Source: Impatiens glandulifera (Eukaryota > Streptophyta > Magnoliopsida > Ericales > Balsaminaceae). From it: a stretch of DNA of 64,000 nucleotides. Below are positions 45,762 to 56,778 of this stretch, piece after piece (position 1 is the stretch's first letter; each line of letters begins with the position of its first letter). The position numbers and the translations under genes are program-made. The DNA is taken from the NCBI RefSeq assembly GCF_907164915.1, contig NC_061863.1, forward strand, positions 34,934,382 to 34,998,381, written 5' to 3'. The notes below the pieces were generated by a model that saw only the letters and a program-made list of their open reading frames with translations, did no database searches and was not told the DNA's origin.

Positions 45762-48619
45762 CTATTCTGAGTCCGTGAATTCGTAGGCACTCTTCTTTTT
45801 CTTCGGTTGCGGTGGCGGTTGCGGTTGCTGTTGCGTGGAGTGTCGTGGTCGTTTAGATCGGGACCGCAGCTGTTCTTCGAATTCATCCTCGACTTGGTCG
45901 TCTTGCTGCGAAGTACCCGTCTCGACCGGGTCAGAAATTGTATTGAGCATCTCCACAATCCGAAGTTTCTTAGGAGCCGGCTTCTTTCTTTTCTTTGGTT
46001 CTGAAGCAGAGGCGGCCGCCTTCTTCTTTTTCTCGTGTTCCTTCGCAAATCCCGCCAGCCTTCGTTGCTCCGTTTCTAATCGTTCGGCATCCGCTGCGGC
46101 CTGTCTGGCCAATTTCTCAGCATATCCTGGATATAACATCTCGGCCCTTCTTATTCTTTCGGCCTCCACTTCTTCCTCGGTCAGCTGAGTCGCTCGCGGC
46201 GCCTCTTTGTCTTTGCTAACTTCGGCGTCCAGCCTTCCTGGACTCTCTTAGCAACCAGAGCATCGGCCTCTATAGCCGCGGCATCCGCGTTTTCCTTAGC
46301 TTTCAGGATTTCGGCCATCTGTGCAGTAAGTGCCTTTACTTCGGCCACGAGATCTTCGTTTTTCTGTTCCAGTGCCGAGACCCGGTCGATTGTCATGTCG
46401 ACCCGTTCGAAATCCTTCTTTAATTCCGAAGTGATACCCTCCAGAGCTACAATATGTTGAGCACAGTTTGCTCGCTCACCGGCCTCTTCCCATAGTCCGG
46501 TGCTGAGTTCCGCTAGGCGGGCTTGATGTTGATCCACAACCTGTTTTGTCACATCGGCGAACTGCATAGCCGTATCGAATATGTTCTCGCATCTATCCTT
46601 GAGCGGTTGAAGCTTAGAGACGTTGTGGTCAAGTATGCGGTCATCAATCTGTTCTGATATTGATGCCTCAAGTTTCTGAAGCCGATCTTCAATCTGCCCC
46701 GATGTGGACACTTCAAATTTCTTAAGTTGCTCACCAATCCGCCCAGAGACGGATGCTTCAAATTCTTGGAGCCGGTCTTCAATCCATTCCTTAGGAGGAA
46801 CTGAAACGGTGGCTTCCGGTGGTGGAGTGGGAGGGGACTGCTCGGTCGTATCAGGATCGGCTCTCTCACCGGAGTCCATCAGTGCAGCATTCTCATTAGG
46901 AGGTTCCAATGTGACCGCATCCTCTAAGTTCGTTACCGCAACTTCCGAGATCGGTACCTCGACATTTTCTAAACTTTGTACCTCAACAGTCTTTGAAGTC
47001 GGTATCTGAGCATTTTCCTGCATCGGTGTCTCGACATCCTCTAAAGTTTGTGCCTCAACAGTTTTCGGAGTCGGTACCTCATCATTTTCTGGCAGTGGTG
47101 TCTCAATGTCCCTCGGTGTCTCAGTGTCCTCTCTTGAAGTTGTTGTCCAGTCAATTGGAAATTCTTCGATGACTGGAGCGGTATATACCGGTACTTGCTT
47201 CTGATTGCATATGGCTTCCAGCCGCTCTATTTCCTGCCGAATTTCCAGTTTGCCCTTTTCAAGCTTTTCCAATACTCGCGGTGCTACCGTAGACACCGAT
47301 CCCCCTTCGGCATATTCTTCCTTAATCTTTCTGATACGCCTTCTTATCTTCCGAAGATGACTTCTCGGTATCAGTAGGCAAGTTCGGCATTGTGCCTCAT
47401 GAATGGTATTGGATTTTGTGAGGCTTAAGATCATCTTCTCGACTTCCTCCAATCTGGCGATGCAATTTTCTTGCGAGAGGTTCGATAGAATGTCTTTATA
47501 CTTTGTATTATACCGGTACTCATGCCACTCCAGATATAAGTCTATGACGTCCTCGTCCCGCTTGTTGATGCCGAAAAAGATATTCTGTGCTAATCTTTCG
47601 GCCTCGGCCTCATCGGCGTCTTCCCTGCTGAGGCCTTCATCATTGGCACCTGTGTCAACCCCGTCCTCACCCTCGGTGGTTTCAGGATTGATGCTATGTT
47701 CGGCATCGTTCGGACTTTGAGCCGAAAGATCATCGTCATGGTCCGTTCTATTTTCGGTTCCCTCTGTGTCGGCGTCCTCATCGGCCCACTCCGCATCCTC
47801 TGTTTCTTGAGGTGGGTCTTCGAAAATTACCTTTTCTTTTCTCTTCCCTCCGGTGCTTGCTTTTGCCGGGGTATTTTTCTTTGCGGCTTTCTTCTTTCGG
47901 CCACCTGTGGAACTGGAGGCCGACTGCTTTCTTGGAAGAAAATGCCTTGATCGGATGATGCTACGTTTTATTATCCCAACACCGGGACCGACGTTGATGT
48001 TCAAGTGTAAGAAGATCTTGCCGAGTTGTACGGCGTACCCCCACGACCTGTCTGAGTCTGGTCTTACCATGTCCATGAGATTGCTGAAGACCGATCTTGC
48101 CCAGTTCACCTCTGTTCCTTCCATCAGACGAAAAATCATTTTGATTTTGTCTCTGGTCAGATTGCTGAAATTTCCCCCTCTTGCCAGTATCGCCCTGGCA
48201 AAGACGTCACATGCCGGGATAAGCTCCGGTTTCAACATCTGTTTCTTTCCGGATGTGGTGACCGGCTCGTTGGTTGCTGATAAACGACGGCAAGCCATCT
48301 TAAAGATATCATCGTCCATCTCTGCTGTTGCGTCCATGCCGGTAGTTGGGAGACGCAGACTCTCGGCCACCACGGCTTCGGTGATCTCAACTTGGGAACC
48401 GCAAACCGTTGCGAGGATTCTATCGTAGGAGATGGTTGCGGTTCTGAAGAACTCTTCAACCGCGTCCTTGTAGATTACGTGAGGTCCCTCCAGAAAATAT
48501 CCCAGACCGGTTTTAATCAGTCGGTCAATTACGTCTTTTGCCCCGGTTGTTCCATTCTGCCGAATCTCTTCAAAGTTCACTTGAGAGTATAGTTTGAACA
48601 ATACCGCATCACGGCCCAT
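45762..48619 (-). CDS. Retrotransposon accessory ORF C (copy 2, one frameshift)
   Basis: Starts MGRDAVLFKLYSQVNFEEI at 48619. The first frame is open for 812 codons to 46181. Coding then continues in another frame (from about 46230: DAEVSKDKEAPRATQLTEEE... to a stop at 45762), so one base has probably been lost or gained near 46225-46240. Full product ~950 residues. Parts: shared domain ~1-215 (GYFLEGP, EEFFRTA, SLRLPTTGM, NWARSVFSNLMDM, WGYAVQLGKIFL); Lys-rich stretch ~240-265 (possible nuclear signal); acidic ~265-345; basic helix near 450; Pro/Glu/Thr-rich region ~490-600; long coiled-coil-like part ~600-810; basic, Gln/Pro-rich tail. Function unknown. It sits where Sireviruses may carry an envelope-like gene, but no membrane segment is evident. 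Confidence 0.8.
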
Positions 48620-48905
48620 GTTTGAATAGTTTGAGAATGAGAGAAATCGGCTTCGAAGGATTTAGTAGCTTAGAGAGAGAAAGTGAATTTGTGTGAAAAT
48701 GACAAATGTGACGAAGGCTCCCCTTTTATAGGCACGGTTTGGAAGCCAAACCGTCCCATCATGAATGGGCGGGAGTTTTCCCTCCAAAACGAAAGGACGC
48801 CAAACTATGGGCGGTTACGTACGAAACGGTGGGCGGCATCTTTGGGCGGGAGATTTCCCTCCAAAGTTTTGTCTATGTCATGGATGACACAATCTTTTCT
48901 TTGAG
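48619..48905 (-). promoter_or_regulatory. Putative promoter and leader of ORF C (copy 2)
   Basis: Minus-strand TATA box GCCTATAAAAGGGGAGCC around 48717-48734, about 105 nt before the ATG, with a CT-rich leader. The GGAGGGAAAAC/ATCTCCCGCCC motif occurs twice upstream (48767-48789 and 48843-48865), as in copy 1. Confidence 0.6.
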
Positions 48906-49166
48906 ACCGAATGGTAGATCGGTTTCTAATAGTGTTTCAGATATTTTGATTGATCGGTGTGTAACAGTTTTAAGCAGATTTTATAATACCGGACAAGTAA
49001 GCGGTTATAGATAGAAACCGGTTACTTAGATAAGTGTTCAAGGAATTTAAGAAGACTCGGTCATTTAAACTGAAATGATAATGAAATTCAGGGAATATCA
49101 GAAGGAGAAAACCGATTATAAGATTCGGTACAGGAATAGGCATATAGAAACAACGAAAAATATAGC

Positions 49167-49871
49167 CTATTCAACAGGCATCCTCCAGAGTCGTTCTCTT
49201 GCTGAACCACTATTGAGGATGTTTGAAGAGGAAGCCGGTGTGCCTGGTCCGAACTCCGGTCGATACCCAAGAATCAGCTTGCTGATATGCGGTGCATACC
49301 CGAGACCCTTCTTGGTCAGCACCATATCCTTCAAATTTTCCCAGATGACCGATGACCAGTTAATGGCCGATTCGCGAAGAATGTTGGTCATAATATTGTA
49401 GGTATTCTTGGAATACCTTTGATTGGGTGATTGACACAGTATTGACCTGGTCACAATTTCGAGCAAGAGCTGACCGTGACTAGCAAGTTGGGATTTTGGC
49501 CCAAACTGTTCCACTGGAAGAGGAGTGGCCGACAAGTAAAGTGCGGTTTCAGTTCCCGCAGGGTCCTGAACAGCCGGGAAGTCAGAGAAACCTTCAGCGG
49601 GTAGATCGAAGAGTGAAGAAAATTCATCCTCGTCGATCCAGAATGTGTGGTCTCGGACAGTCGAGACGATGTACTTCCCCCTGATGCAGGCGCTTCGAAA
49701 GAAGGCCTTGACATCATCTAGAAGGATGGGACCGGCCTCTTCAAGAAACGGTTGAAGACCGGTTTGAACAAGGGAGTCATACATGATTCTCGTCTTAGCA
49801 TTACAATCCCTTATGTCCGTGCACGAGTCGAAATCGATGCATAGAAAATTTCCCAGAGTTCTGCTCGGCAT
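49167..49871 (-). CDS. Retrotransposon accessory ORF B (copy 2)
   Basis: 234 codons from MPSRTLGNFLCIDFDSC, nearly identical to 18409-19113. Shows TGLQPFLEEAGPI, VKAFFRSA, FSSLFDLPAEGFSDF, RSILCQSPNQRYSKNTYNIM, INWSSVIWENLKDM and GYAPHISKLILG. Intact. Soluble by appearance, with no signal peptide or membrane segment. Second of the three paralogous ORFs. Confidence 0.82.
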   Translation of the reverse strand: MPSRTLGNFLCIDFDSCTDIRDCNAKTRIMYDSLVQTGLQPFLEEAGPILLDDVKAFFRSACIRGKYIVSTVRDHTFWIDEDEFSSLFDLPAEGFSDFPAVQDPAGTETALYLSATPLPVEQFGPKSQLASHGQLLLEIVTRSILCQSPNQRYSKNTYNIMTNILRESAINWSSVIWENLKDMVLTKKGLGYAPHISKLILGYRPEFGPGTPASSSNILNSGSARERLWRMPVE

Positions 49872-49995
49872 GATTTCGGTATTGAGAGAGAGAAACGGGA
49901 TTCAAGAGGAGAAAGTGAATTTGTACTTTTGGATGTGATGAAACAAGAAGAGGATAGCTCCTTATATAGGATCGGTTTTGGAGGGAAAATCTGTG
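49871..49995 (-). promoter_or_regulatory. Putative promoter and leader of ORF B (copy 2)
   Basis: Minus-strand TATA box CCTATATAAGGAGCTATCC around 49953-49971, about 90 nt before the ATG. The core GATTTTCCCTCC is immediately upstream. Confidence 0.55.
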
Positions 49996-50382
49996 CATTG
50001 ATGGTCAGTTTTGTTTTATTAAGGAAAAGAATCTTTTCCTTTTCAAGGTGCATGGGGAAGCGGCGGTTTGCAAAGCCCGAGGTAAGTGTTCGTTGGAAAG
50101 CAACCAGATTAGTTGGAAATTAAATATGCGGGTGGTTGGGAGTTATCTTTGTTAATTGCATTAATCGGGATTATCACATTAAATGCATTTAAGCGATATT
50201 GATTAGATGGAGACCGAAAATGGTAGAGACAATACCGAAAATGACATACAGAAATGATAAAGGTAAGAAAAGCACAAATAAAACCGAAGTGGTCATGGAT
50301 GAGGCCGATGTGGTCAAAGTTGAATAGGTTAATGATACATCCGGTACATGCAGCAAAACGACCGGATGCCAGACGAAGTGAC

Positions 50383-51117
50383 TTAACGAGGGGGGTTGAA
50401 GTTCCTCCTCCTCCATTCTCTTTCAAACCGACTGTAGAAAGAGTCGGTCATTTCCCGAGTTAGCACCTGAGCCTGGTTCAGGCCTTCGCCAGGACAAGTT
50501 GGAACGCCGAGCTCCACCAGAAGGGTGCTCATTTGGGGAATGAGACCGACTGACTGGACGTTAATCATCCAAACTAAGGTGTCGAACAGCACCCGGGACC
50601 AGTTTACCGGTGTGCCAGTAATGATGGCGGCCATCATGTTGAAACTTGCCACGCAATAGGTATTGGTGACATCTCTTCCAAAGATGCCCATTCCTAACAC
50701 ATCATTGAGGAGCTGGTACTCAGCCCTCAAGAGAGATTTAGAACCATGATCATTGACAGGCTCATCCGACCGGGCAAAGGCTAGGGATACCTCAGCCTTA
50801 ATGTCTGCAGGAGGATTGAGATCTGTGATCCCTTGCTTAGGCAGACTGAAACACCGAGCAAAGTCCTGCTCGGTGAAATCGAAAATTACACCCCCAACCT
50901 TGGATTGGATGTGGGTCTCAAAATGGGGTGTGCCTCGGAATACCCTGGCATTGTAGTAGAATTCCATGACGGATGCAGGGTAGATGATTTGCTTATCATC
51001 CAGAAAATACTGGAGACCAGTGTCTTCTAACTTCTTAATCATCCGATACACCTCATAGTGTTCGGTACCGGTACAAGATTCAAAATCTACTTGGAGGATG
51101 TTTGGGAATTGAGACAT
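50383..51117 (-). CDS. Retrotransposon accessory ORF A (copy 2)
   Basis: 244 codons from MSQFPNILQVDFESC to 50383. Shares about the same domain order as copy 1 (DTGLQYFLDD, VMEFYYNARVFRGTPHF, FDFTEQDFARCFSLPKQG, TPVNWSRVLFDTLVWM, IPQMSTLLVELGV) but is noticeably more diverged from it than pol or ORF B is. The C-terminus differs (FEREWRRRNFNPPR) and is seven residues longer. Intact; function unknown. Confidence 0.8.
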   Translation of the reverse strand: MSQFPNILQVDFESCTGTEHYEVYRMIKKLEDTGLQYFLDDKQIIYPASVMEFYYNARVFRGTPHFETHIQSKVGGVIFDFTEQDFARCFSLPKQGITDLNPPADIKAEVSLAFARSDEPVNDHGSKSLLRAEYQLLNDVLGMGIFGRDVTNTYCVASFNMMAAIITGTPVNWSRVLFDTLVWMINVQSVGLIPQMSTLLVELGVPTCPGEGLNQAQVLTREMTDSFYSRFEREWRRRNFNPPR

Positions 51118-51635
51118 GGTTAGTTTGCCTTAGAGAGAGGATATTCTTGTGACTTGTGAGTTTTGTGGTGAGTGTTACCCTCTCTTAAATACTAGTTTAG
51201 GGGCTAACCTATTGTCCATGCATTAAATGGAATGACATGTATTAACTGCAGGATAAAAGGTTTTTCACCAAAATGGGTATGTTTGCAGTCTAGGTGTCGG
51301 TCATAGGCCTGAACCATGAAAGATATCAAAAGATCTTCACGTCTTTTTAGGCGCGACCAGTTTTCTTTAAAAAGGCAACATTTTAGAACAGATATCTATA
51401 AACATTGGTAGTTGTTCCACATCTGTGAAATTCAAATAATCTAGGATGACCTGCTTCCGAACCGGTCAGTCATCAGTTGTTCATCCCGATGCGGTTAGTT
51501 GGTGTTTCCACCAAGTAGCCGGTCGGTTTACTCTTTCTGATGAGCTGGGCGGTTCTTCCATAGGTATCTTGAGAATTCAAAAGTCAACAGCTTAAGAAGA
51601 ACTGCCTGTTTTATCTGTCGAAGCCAGTTTTCCTT
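51117..51635 (-). promoter_or_regulatory. pol-ORF A spacer with putative promoter (copy 2)
   Basis: Minus-strand TATA-like AGTATTTAAGAGAGGG around 51178-51193, about 70 nt before the ORF A ATG, then a leader rich in CACTCACCAC. The remainder is non-coding and conserved with 20313-20853. Confidence 0.5.
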
Positions 51636-54600
51636 TTAAGTATCCTTAGGAAGGATCTGACTGATGTCGGTTAAGCCGAGAGTAAGTCTAAATTGAGAGA
51701 ACTTAGCTTCCTGTAGAGGCTTTGTGAAGATATCGGCTACTTGTTGGTCGGTCGGTACGTATTCCAGCCGGATATGCTTCAGCGTGACATGCTCTCGAAT
51801 GAAATGATGCCTTATGTCGATGTGCTTGGTTCTGGAATGGAGAACCGGGTTGTATGTAATCGCAATGGCACTTGTGTTGTCACAGAAAATCGGGGACTCT
51901 TCGGCAATGATACCGAAGTCCTTCAGCTGCTGTTGGATCCAGAGGAGTTGAGAGCAGCAGCTTCCGGCCGCCAAGTATTCAGCCTCTGCGGTTGATGTAG
52001 CCACTGATGTCTGTTTCTTGCTATGCCATGATACCAGTCGGTCACCAAGGAACTGACATGTTCCGCTGGTGCTCTTCCTATCGATCTTGCACCCCGCATA
52101 ATCTGCGTCTGAGTAGCTTGTTAGATTAAAGGATGAGTCCTTTGGATACCACAGACCGACATCAGGAGTGCCTTTTAGATACTTCAGTATCCTCTTTGCG
52201 GCTGTGTAGTGGGATTGCTTTGGATTTGCTTGGAATCTCCCACACACACCAACTGCAAACAGGATGTCCGGTCTACTCGCTGTCAGGTACAATAGGGAGC
52301 CAATCATGCCTCGGTATGCAATCTGATCTACTGATTGGCCTTCATCATCTCTGTCCAGTTTAATGGATGAACTCATTGGAGTGGCAGCCGATGAGCATGT
52401 GTCCATACCGAATTTCTTCAGAAGCTCCTTGGTATATTTAGGTTGACTGATGAATGTTCCTTCCTTGAGTTGTTTAACCTGAAGACCTAGGAAGAAACTT
52501 AATTCTCCCATCATACTCATTTCAAATTTGTCAGTCATCATTTTTGAGAACTTGTCACAGAGCTTTGGATCGGTGGAACCGAAAATAATATCATCTACAT
52601 AAATTTGAACAAGTAGGATATGTTCCTTCTTTTCAAACTTAAACAAGGTTTTATCCACTGAACCGATGGTGAAGTCATGCTCTAATAGAAATGCGGTTAG
52701 CGTATCATACCAGGCTCTTGGTGCTTGCTTTAGACCGTATAAAGCTTTGTTCAGCCGGTATACATGGTTTGGAAATGCAGCATTTTTGAAACCGGGTGGT
52801 TGTTCAACGTACACTTCTTCACGTATATCACCGTTCAGAAATGCACTTTTAACATCCATTTGAAAGACTTTGAAATTTTTGAAAGCAGCAAATGCAAGAA
52901 AAATCCTAATGGCTTCAATCCTGGCTACAGGAGCAAATGACTCTTCAAAGTCAATGCCTTCTTCCTGTTTGTAGCCTTGAGCCACTAATCTGGCTTTGTT
53001 CCTCGTGACCAAACCGTCCTCATTGAGTTTGTTTCTGAATACCCATCTTGTTCCTATGACCGATTTATCTTTCGGTCTGGGAACTAAGTACCAGACTTTA
53101 CTACTCTCGAACTGGTTTAGCTCTTCTTGCATTCCCAAGATCCAATCCGGATCTGACAATGCTTCATCTATTCTTTTCGGTTCAATCTGGGATATAAAAG
53201 CAGAGTTAAAATATCCTTCCAGAAGTTGACTCCTAGTTCGAACAGGTTGTGAAGGGTCACCTATAATTTGCTCAGGAGGATGTTTACTGTTTCTTCTGAG
53301 ATTCAGTTCAGGGGTGTCTACCAGGTTACCGCTTACTTGATCAAGGCTAGACATGTCGGTAGGCTGACCGAGATTGTCAGACCGACCGGCTTCCTCGGGT
53401 TGGACCGAAGTGTCAGCTTCCTGTTGTGGAACAGCTTGATCCGGCTGGGTATCAATATTACCCATTAGGTCATGGACAAATCCCCTGAAGACCGGGGTCT
53501 CATCTTCGCTATCAGAATGAATATCGTTATTTTCCAGTCTGTTGTGTAGATCAAAGCATGAAGCAGTATTGCTTTCAACCGATTCATCGAAAACAACGTG
53601 AATTGTTTCCTCCATGGTCGCAGTTCTATTGTTATATACTCTATATGCTTTACTTACTGACGAGTATCCTAGCATAATACCGGTGTCGGTCTTTGCATCA
53701 AAAGCGGTGAGTTGAGTTTTACCATTATTATGAATATAACATTTACAACCGAAAATCCTGAGGTATTTAAGTTTAGGAACTCTGTTAAAATAAACCTCAT
53801 ATGGTGTTTTGTTGTGAAATCTGTTAATTAAGGACCGGTTTTGTGTATGGCATGCAGTGTTGATAGCTTCAGCCCAATATTTCTGAGCAATGCCGGAGTC
53901 GGCTATCATGGACCGTGCGGCTTCCTTGAGAGTCCGGTTTCTTCTCTCGGCCAGGCCATTTTGTTGAGGAGTCCTAGCACTAGACAACTCGTGTCTAATG
54001 CCGGATTCATCAAGATATGCAGTTAATGTGCTATTAGTAAATTCGGTACCTCTATCGCTTCGAATGCAATTAATACGAGTTGATTTTTCATTTTGCAAAC
54101 GCTTAAGGAGGTTGATTAGGTTTGATACCGTTTCACGTTTAGATGGTAAGAATATTACCCATGTATATCTAGAGTAATCATCAATAACTACCATGGTGTA
54201 AAGCATACCTCCTAGGCTTATGACCTGAATTGGTCCAAATAAATCCATGTGAAGAAGATCTAGACATCGGCTAGATTGGAGATTTCCTTTGCTCTTAAAC
54301 AATGACCTAGTTTGTTTACCCATTTGGCATGCTGAACAAACCTTATCCTGGTTAAATACTATATCCGAGATGCCTTCAACTAGTTTCTTACCACGAATGT
54401 AGTTTAATGTTTTCATGTTTAGATGGTTTAGTCTTTTGTGCCATAGCCAGGTTTGATCAGTCTTAGCTATCATGCATATAGGGTGTTCTACTTTAGTTTT
54501 CCAGTCTACCTTGTAGATGTTGCCTATCCTATTTCCGGTTAGTAGTACTATCCCTTGAGAGTTCTTAACTAAGCATGCATGTTTAAGGAATTCTACCGTG

Positions 54601-54911
54601 TATCCAGCATCACACATCTGACTAATGCTAAGTAGATTAAAACGTAGGTTTTCAACTAGAAGTACATTGTCAATAGTTAGGTTACCATGGACAATCTTAC
54701 CCTTGCCCACAGTTTTACCTTTAGAGTTGTCACCGAAGGTGATAGGAGCACCGGTTACTGATCTAATGTCGGTTAGCAGATTGCTATTTCCGGTCATGTG
54801 TCTGGAGCAACCGCTGTCCAAGAACCATTCGGAGTTTCCTAGCCGTTTCTTTGGATCCTGCAAAATGTACATATTTACAACTATTTGGTACCCACGTTTA
54901 CTTGGGTCCAC
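51636..54911 (-). CDS. pol: Copia pol polyprotein (PR-INT-RT-RH), copy 2
   Basis: Same length (~1091 codons) and almost the same sequence as 20854-24129. All catalytic motifs are intact: protease DSG, integrase HHCC and D,D-35-E, RT with YVDD, RNase H with SYSDADYAG and CDNTSAI. The first codon (GTG at 54911) overlaps the end of gag by 14 nt in the +1 frame, so translation from gag by frameshift is more likely than independent initiation. With identical LTRs, this copy is a strong candidate for a recently active element. Confidence 0.95.
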   Translation of the reverse strand: MDPSKRGYQIVVNMYILQDPKKRLGNSEWFLDSGCSRHMTGNSNLLTDIRSVTGAPITFGDNSKGKTVGKGKIVHGNLTIDNVLLVENLRFNLLSISQMCDAGYTVEFLKHACLVKNSQGIVLLTGNRIGNIYKVDWKTKVEHPICMIAKTDQTWLWHKRLNHLNMKTLNYIRGKKLVEGISDIVFNQDKVCSACQMGKQTRSLFKSKGNLQSSRCLDLLHMDLFGPIQVISLGGMLYTMVVIDDYSRYTWVIFLPSKRETVSNLINLLKRLQNEKSTRINCIRSDRGTEFTNSTLTAYLDESGIRHELSSARTPQQNGLAERRNRTLKEAARSMIADSGIAQKYWAEAINTACHTQNRSLINRFHNKTPYEVYFNRVPKLKYLRIFGCKCYIHNNGKTQLTAFDAKTDTGIMLGYSSVSKAYRVYNNRTATMEETIHVVFDESVESNTASCFDLHNRLENNDIHSDSEDETPVFRGFVHDLMGNIDTQPDQAVPQQEADTSVQPEEAGRSDNLGQPTDMSSLDQVSGNLVDTPELNLRRNSKHPPEQIIGDPSQPVRTRSQLLEGYFNSAFISQIEPKRIDEALSDPDWILGMQEELNQFESSKVWYLVPRPKDKSVIGTRWVFRNKLNEDGLVTRNKARLVAQGYKQEEGIDFEESFAPVARIEAIRIFLAFAAFKNFKVFQMDVKSAFLNGDIREEVYVEQPPGFKNAAFPNHVYRLNKALYGLKQAPRAWYDTLTAFLLEHDFTIGSVDKTLFKFEKKEHILLVQIYVDDIIFGSTDPKLCDKFSKMMTDKFEMSMMGELSFFLGLQVKQLKEGTFISQPKYTKELLKKFGMDTCSSAATPMSSSIKLDRDDEGQSVDQIAYRGMIGSLLYLTASRPDILFAVGVCGRFQANPKQSHYTAAKRILKYLKGTPDVGLWYPKDSSFNLTSYSDADYAGCKIDRKSTSGTCQFLGDRLVSWHSKKQTSVATSTAEAEYLAAGSCCSQLLWIQQQLKDFGIIAEESPIFCDNTSAIAITYNPVLHSRTKHIDIRHHFIREHVTLKHIRLEYVPTDQQVADIFTKPLQEAKFSQFRLTLGLTDISQILPKDT

Positions 54912-56739
54912 ATGCGATTAGTCCCTTAGGTACCCAAACCTTGATAAATCGAACGGTCTTCTTTGCCAAAGTTTCAACTGTTCTCCTCACACTTGGTCTG
55001 GTGTATTTCGGTTTCCCTACAGATGACCTAAATGATGATGGTCTTTGGTTTGATGATCTATAGTTTGATCTACGTGGTTCAGGGAAGTCTTTCTTATATT
55101 TGAGGATTTCTGCTTTCCTTTTCTCAAGGTCAAGCCATGAATCGGTTGGGCCAACATAGTCATACTTTGTCTTTTCTTCCCTATAATATGCGGTCTCCTC
55201 TTCTTCAGCTGTGCAGGTGCTCTTAAGGAATTTTATAAAGGGAAGGTTTCCTTTTGTAAGCTTTGCTTTCCATATGGATTTTCGGTTTTTAGATCTGTTC
55301 TCTGTGTATCCTAGGCCATTCTTACAACGTGGATGCCTGTATTCTTTATTCAGGTTCTTTACTATATCGCTAGATCTCCTATAGGCGGCCATCGTATACT
55401 GAAATCTGGCATTCTCTTTCTCGGTTAGTTCTCTAGTCGACTCACTAGGTTGTTCGATCTTAGGGTCTAATTCGGTTTCTAGGGTATGAGTATCATCAGA
55501 TTGTATGACCTCCGGTTCGGTTATGATGGGTACCTCTGGTTCTATTGGGATAGGTACTATGGGATCGGTTTTGATGCTGAGGTGCTTAGGTAACATGGTC
55601 AATAGGTTCTTATATTCTTCTACCATGTCATTCAATGCATTGTATAACTCATCTTTAGTAAATTCTTCACAGGGAGAGTCAAATACCTGTTCCTCATTTG
55701 CCATGAGACATGTGAGGTCATCGTCACTGTCACTGTGAGCCCATAGGCTTCCTCCATCATCGGCTATCAGTGCTTTTGGCACCTCACTTCCCTCACCGGC
55801 TTGTTGATAATTGTTTCTGTCATTTTGATATTCCGGTTTCTGGGTATCCCTCCTTGGTTTCCTGCATTCCCACTTAAAGTGTCCCATACAGTTACAGTTA
55901 TAGCATCTTACATTGGATTTGTCACCATAGTAGTTGTTTGTCGGTTGGCTCCTTTTCATGAACCTCCCAAACTTCTGTGCGAGCATGGCCATGGCGTCCT
56001 CAGTAAATTGTTCGGCTGTTCTGATAGGTGCGGGTGCAGGGACCGGTATCGGTGCAGGTGTGAGTATAGAAGCAGGTACAGCCGGTTCTGTAGATGTGAA
56101 TAATGCTCTGGTTGATGTTGAGGCCGAGACTTCCTCTTCGGTTCTGGAATTCATTTCGAACTCGTATGCCTTAAGATCTTCGAATACATCGTATAATTTC
56201 ATCTTACGTAGGCTCTTTGATTCTCTCATGACCATCGTCTTTATGTCCCAAGCACTCGGAAGAGATCTCAAGACCTTCATAATGACCTCTTTGTTGTCGT
56301 ACTTCTTGCCCAGATTTGCTAACTCATCTAATACACCAGTGAACCTGTCACTGTACTCTTTCATAGTTTCCCCTGGTTTCATTTTGATGCTTTCAAACCT
56401 CTGTGTGGCCACCATTATTTTGTTCTCCTTTGTTCTTTCATTTCCCTCAAAGATCTGTATGACCGTGTTCCAAGTCTCCTTCGCGGTTTTGCAATCTCTG
56501 ATCTTGTAGTATGTATTTCTGTCCACGCTGTTGGAGATCCGGTTTCTTGCATGGTTGTCCAGATTGTTCCTTCTCCTATCTTCAGCCGTCCATTCTTTTC
56601 TATCTTTATCAATGAATATCGGTCCTTCGGTCAGAATGGATTCCATTTCATCATCCAAGGTGACTAGATGTAGATGCATGCGTGCCTTCCAGTTGGCAAA
56701 ATCATCACCTTCTAGCATTGGAGGCCTATCCTGATACAT
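54898..56739 (-). CDS. gag: Copia gag (capsid/nucleocapsid), copy 2
   Basis: 613 codons from [23 protein letters not shown]2-type gag domain ~10-200, Pro/Ala-rich linker slightly shorter than in copy 1 (the 2-codon length difference is there), CCHC knuckle [14 protein letters not shown] near 279-292, long C-terminal extension, end [12 protein letters not shown]. Forms particles and binds the genomic RNA. Confidence 0.93.
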   Translation of the reverse strand: MYQDRPPMLEGDDFANWKARMHLHLVTLDDEMESILTEGPIFIDKDRKEWTAEDRRRNNLDNHARNRISNSVDRNTYYKIRDCKTAKETWNTVIQIFEGNERTKENKIMVATQRFESIKMKPGETMKEYSDRFTGVLDELANLGKKYDNKEVIMKVLRSLPSAWDIKTMVMRESKSLRKMKLYDVFEDLKAYEFEMNSRTEEEVSASTSTRALFTSTEPAVPASILTPAPIPVPAPAPIRTAEQFTEDAMAMLAQKFGRFMKRSQPTNNYYGDKSNVRCYNCNCMGHFKWECRKPRRDTQKPEYQNDRNNYQQAGEGSEVPKALIADDGGSLWAHSDSDDDLTCLMANEEQVFDSPCEEFTKDELYNALNDMVEEYKNLLTMLPKHLSIKTDPIVPIPIEPEVPIITEPEVIQSDDTHTLETELDPKIEQPSESTRELTEKENARFQYTMAAYRRSSDIVKNLNKEYRHPRCKNGLGYTENRSKNRKSIWKAKLTKGNLPFIKFLKSTCTAEEEETAYYREEKTKYDYVGPTDSWLDLEKRKAEILKYKKDFPEPRRSNYRSSNQRPSSFRSSVGKPKYTRPSVRRTVETLAKKTVRFIKVWVPKGLIACGPK

Positions 56740-56763
56740 GTTTGCTTGAGTATTGAAACTAAC

Positions 56764-56776
56764 TGCTCTGATACCA
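56764..56776 (-). other. Primer-binding site (initiator Met-tRNA)
   Basis: Minus strand TGGTATCAGAGCA, two bases from the LTR edge at 56779, as in copy 1. Confidence 0.93.
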
Positions 56777-56778
56777 AT

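Noticed and set aside
45762..48619. ORF C as a retroviral-type envelope protein
   Set aside because: Position fits, but I see no signal peptide, transmembrane segment or fusion-peptide-like region; it is highly charged and coiled-coil-like.
54898..54945. 44 nt intron GTAAAC...TTTTGCAG joining gag to pol
   Set aside because: Donor and acceptor are present, but the length is below the usual plant minimum (~70 nt); frameshifting or reinitiation is more plausible.
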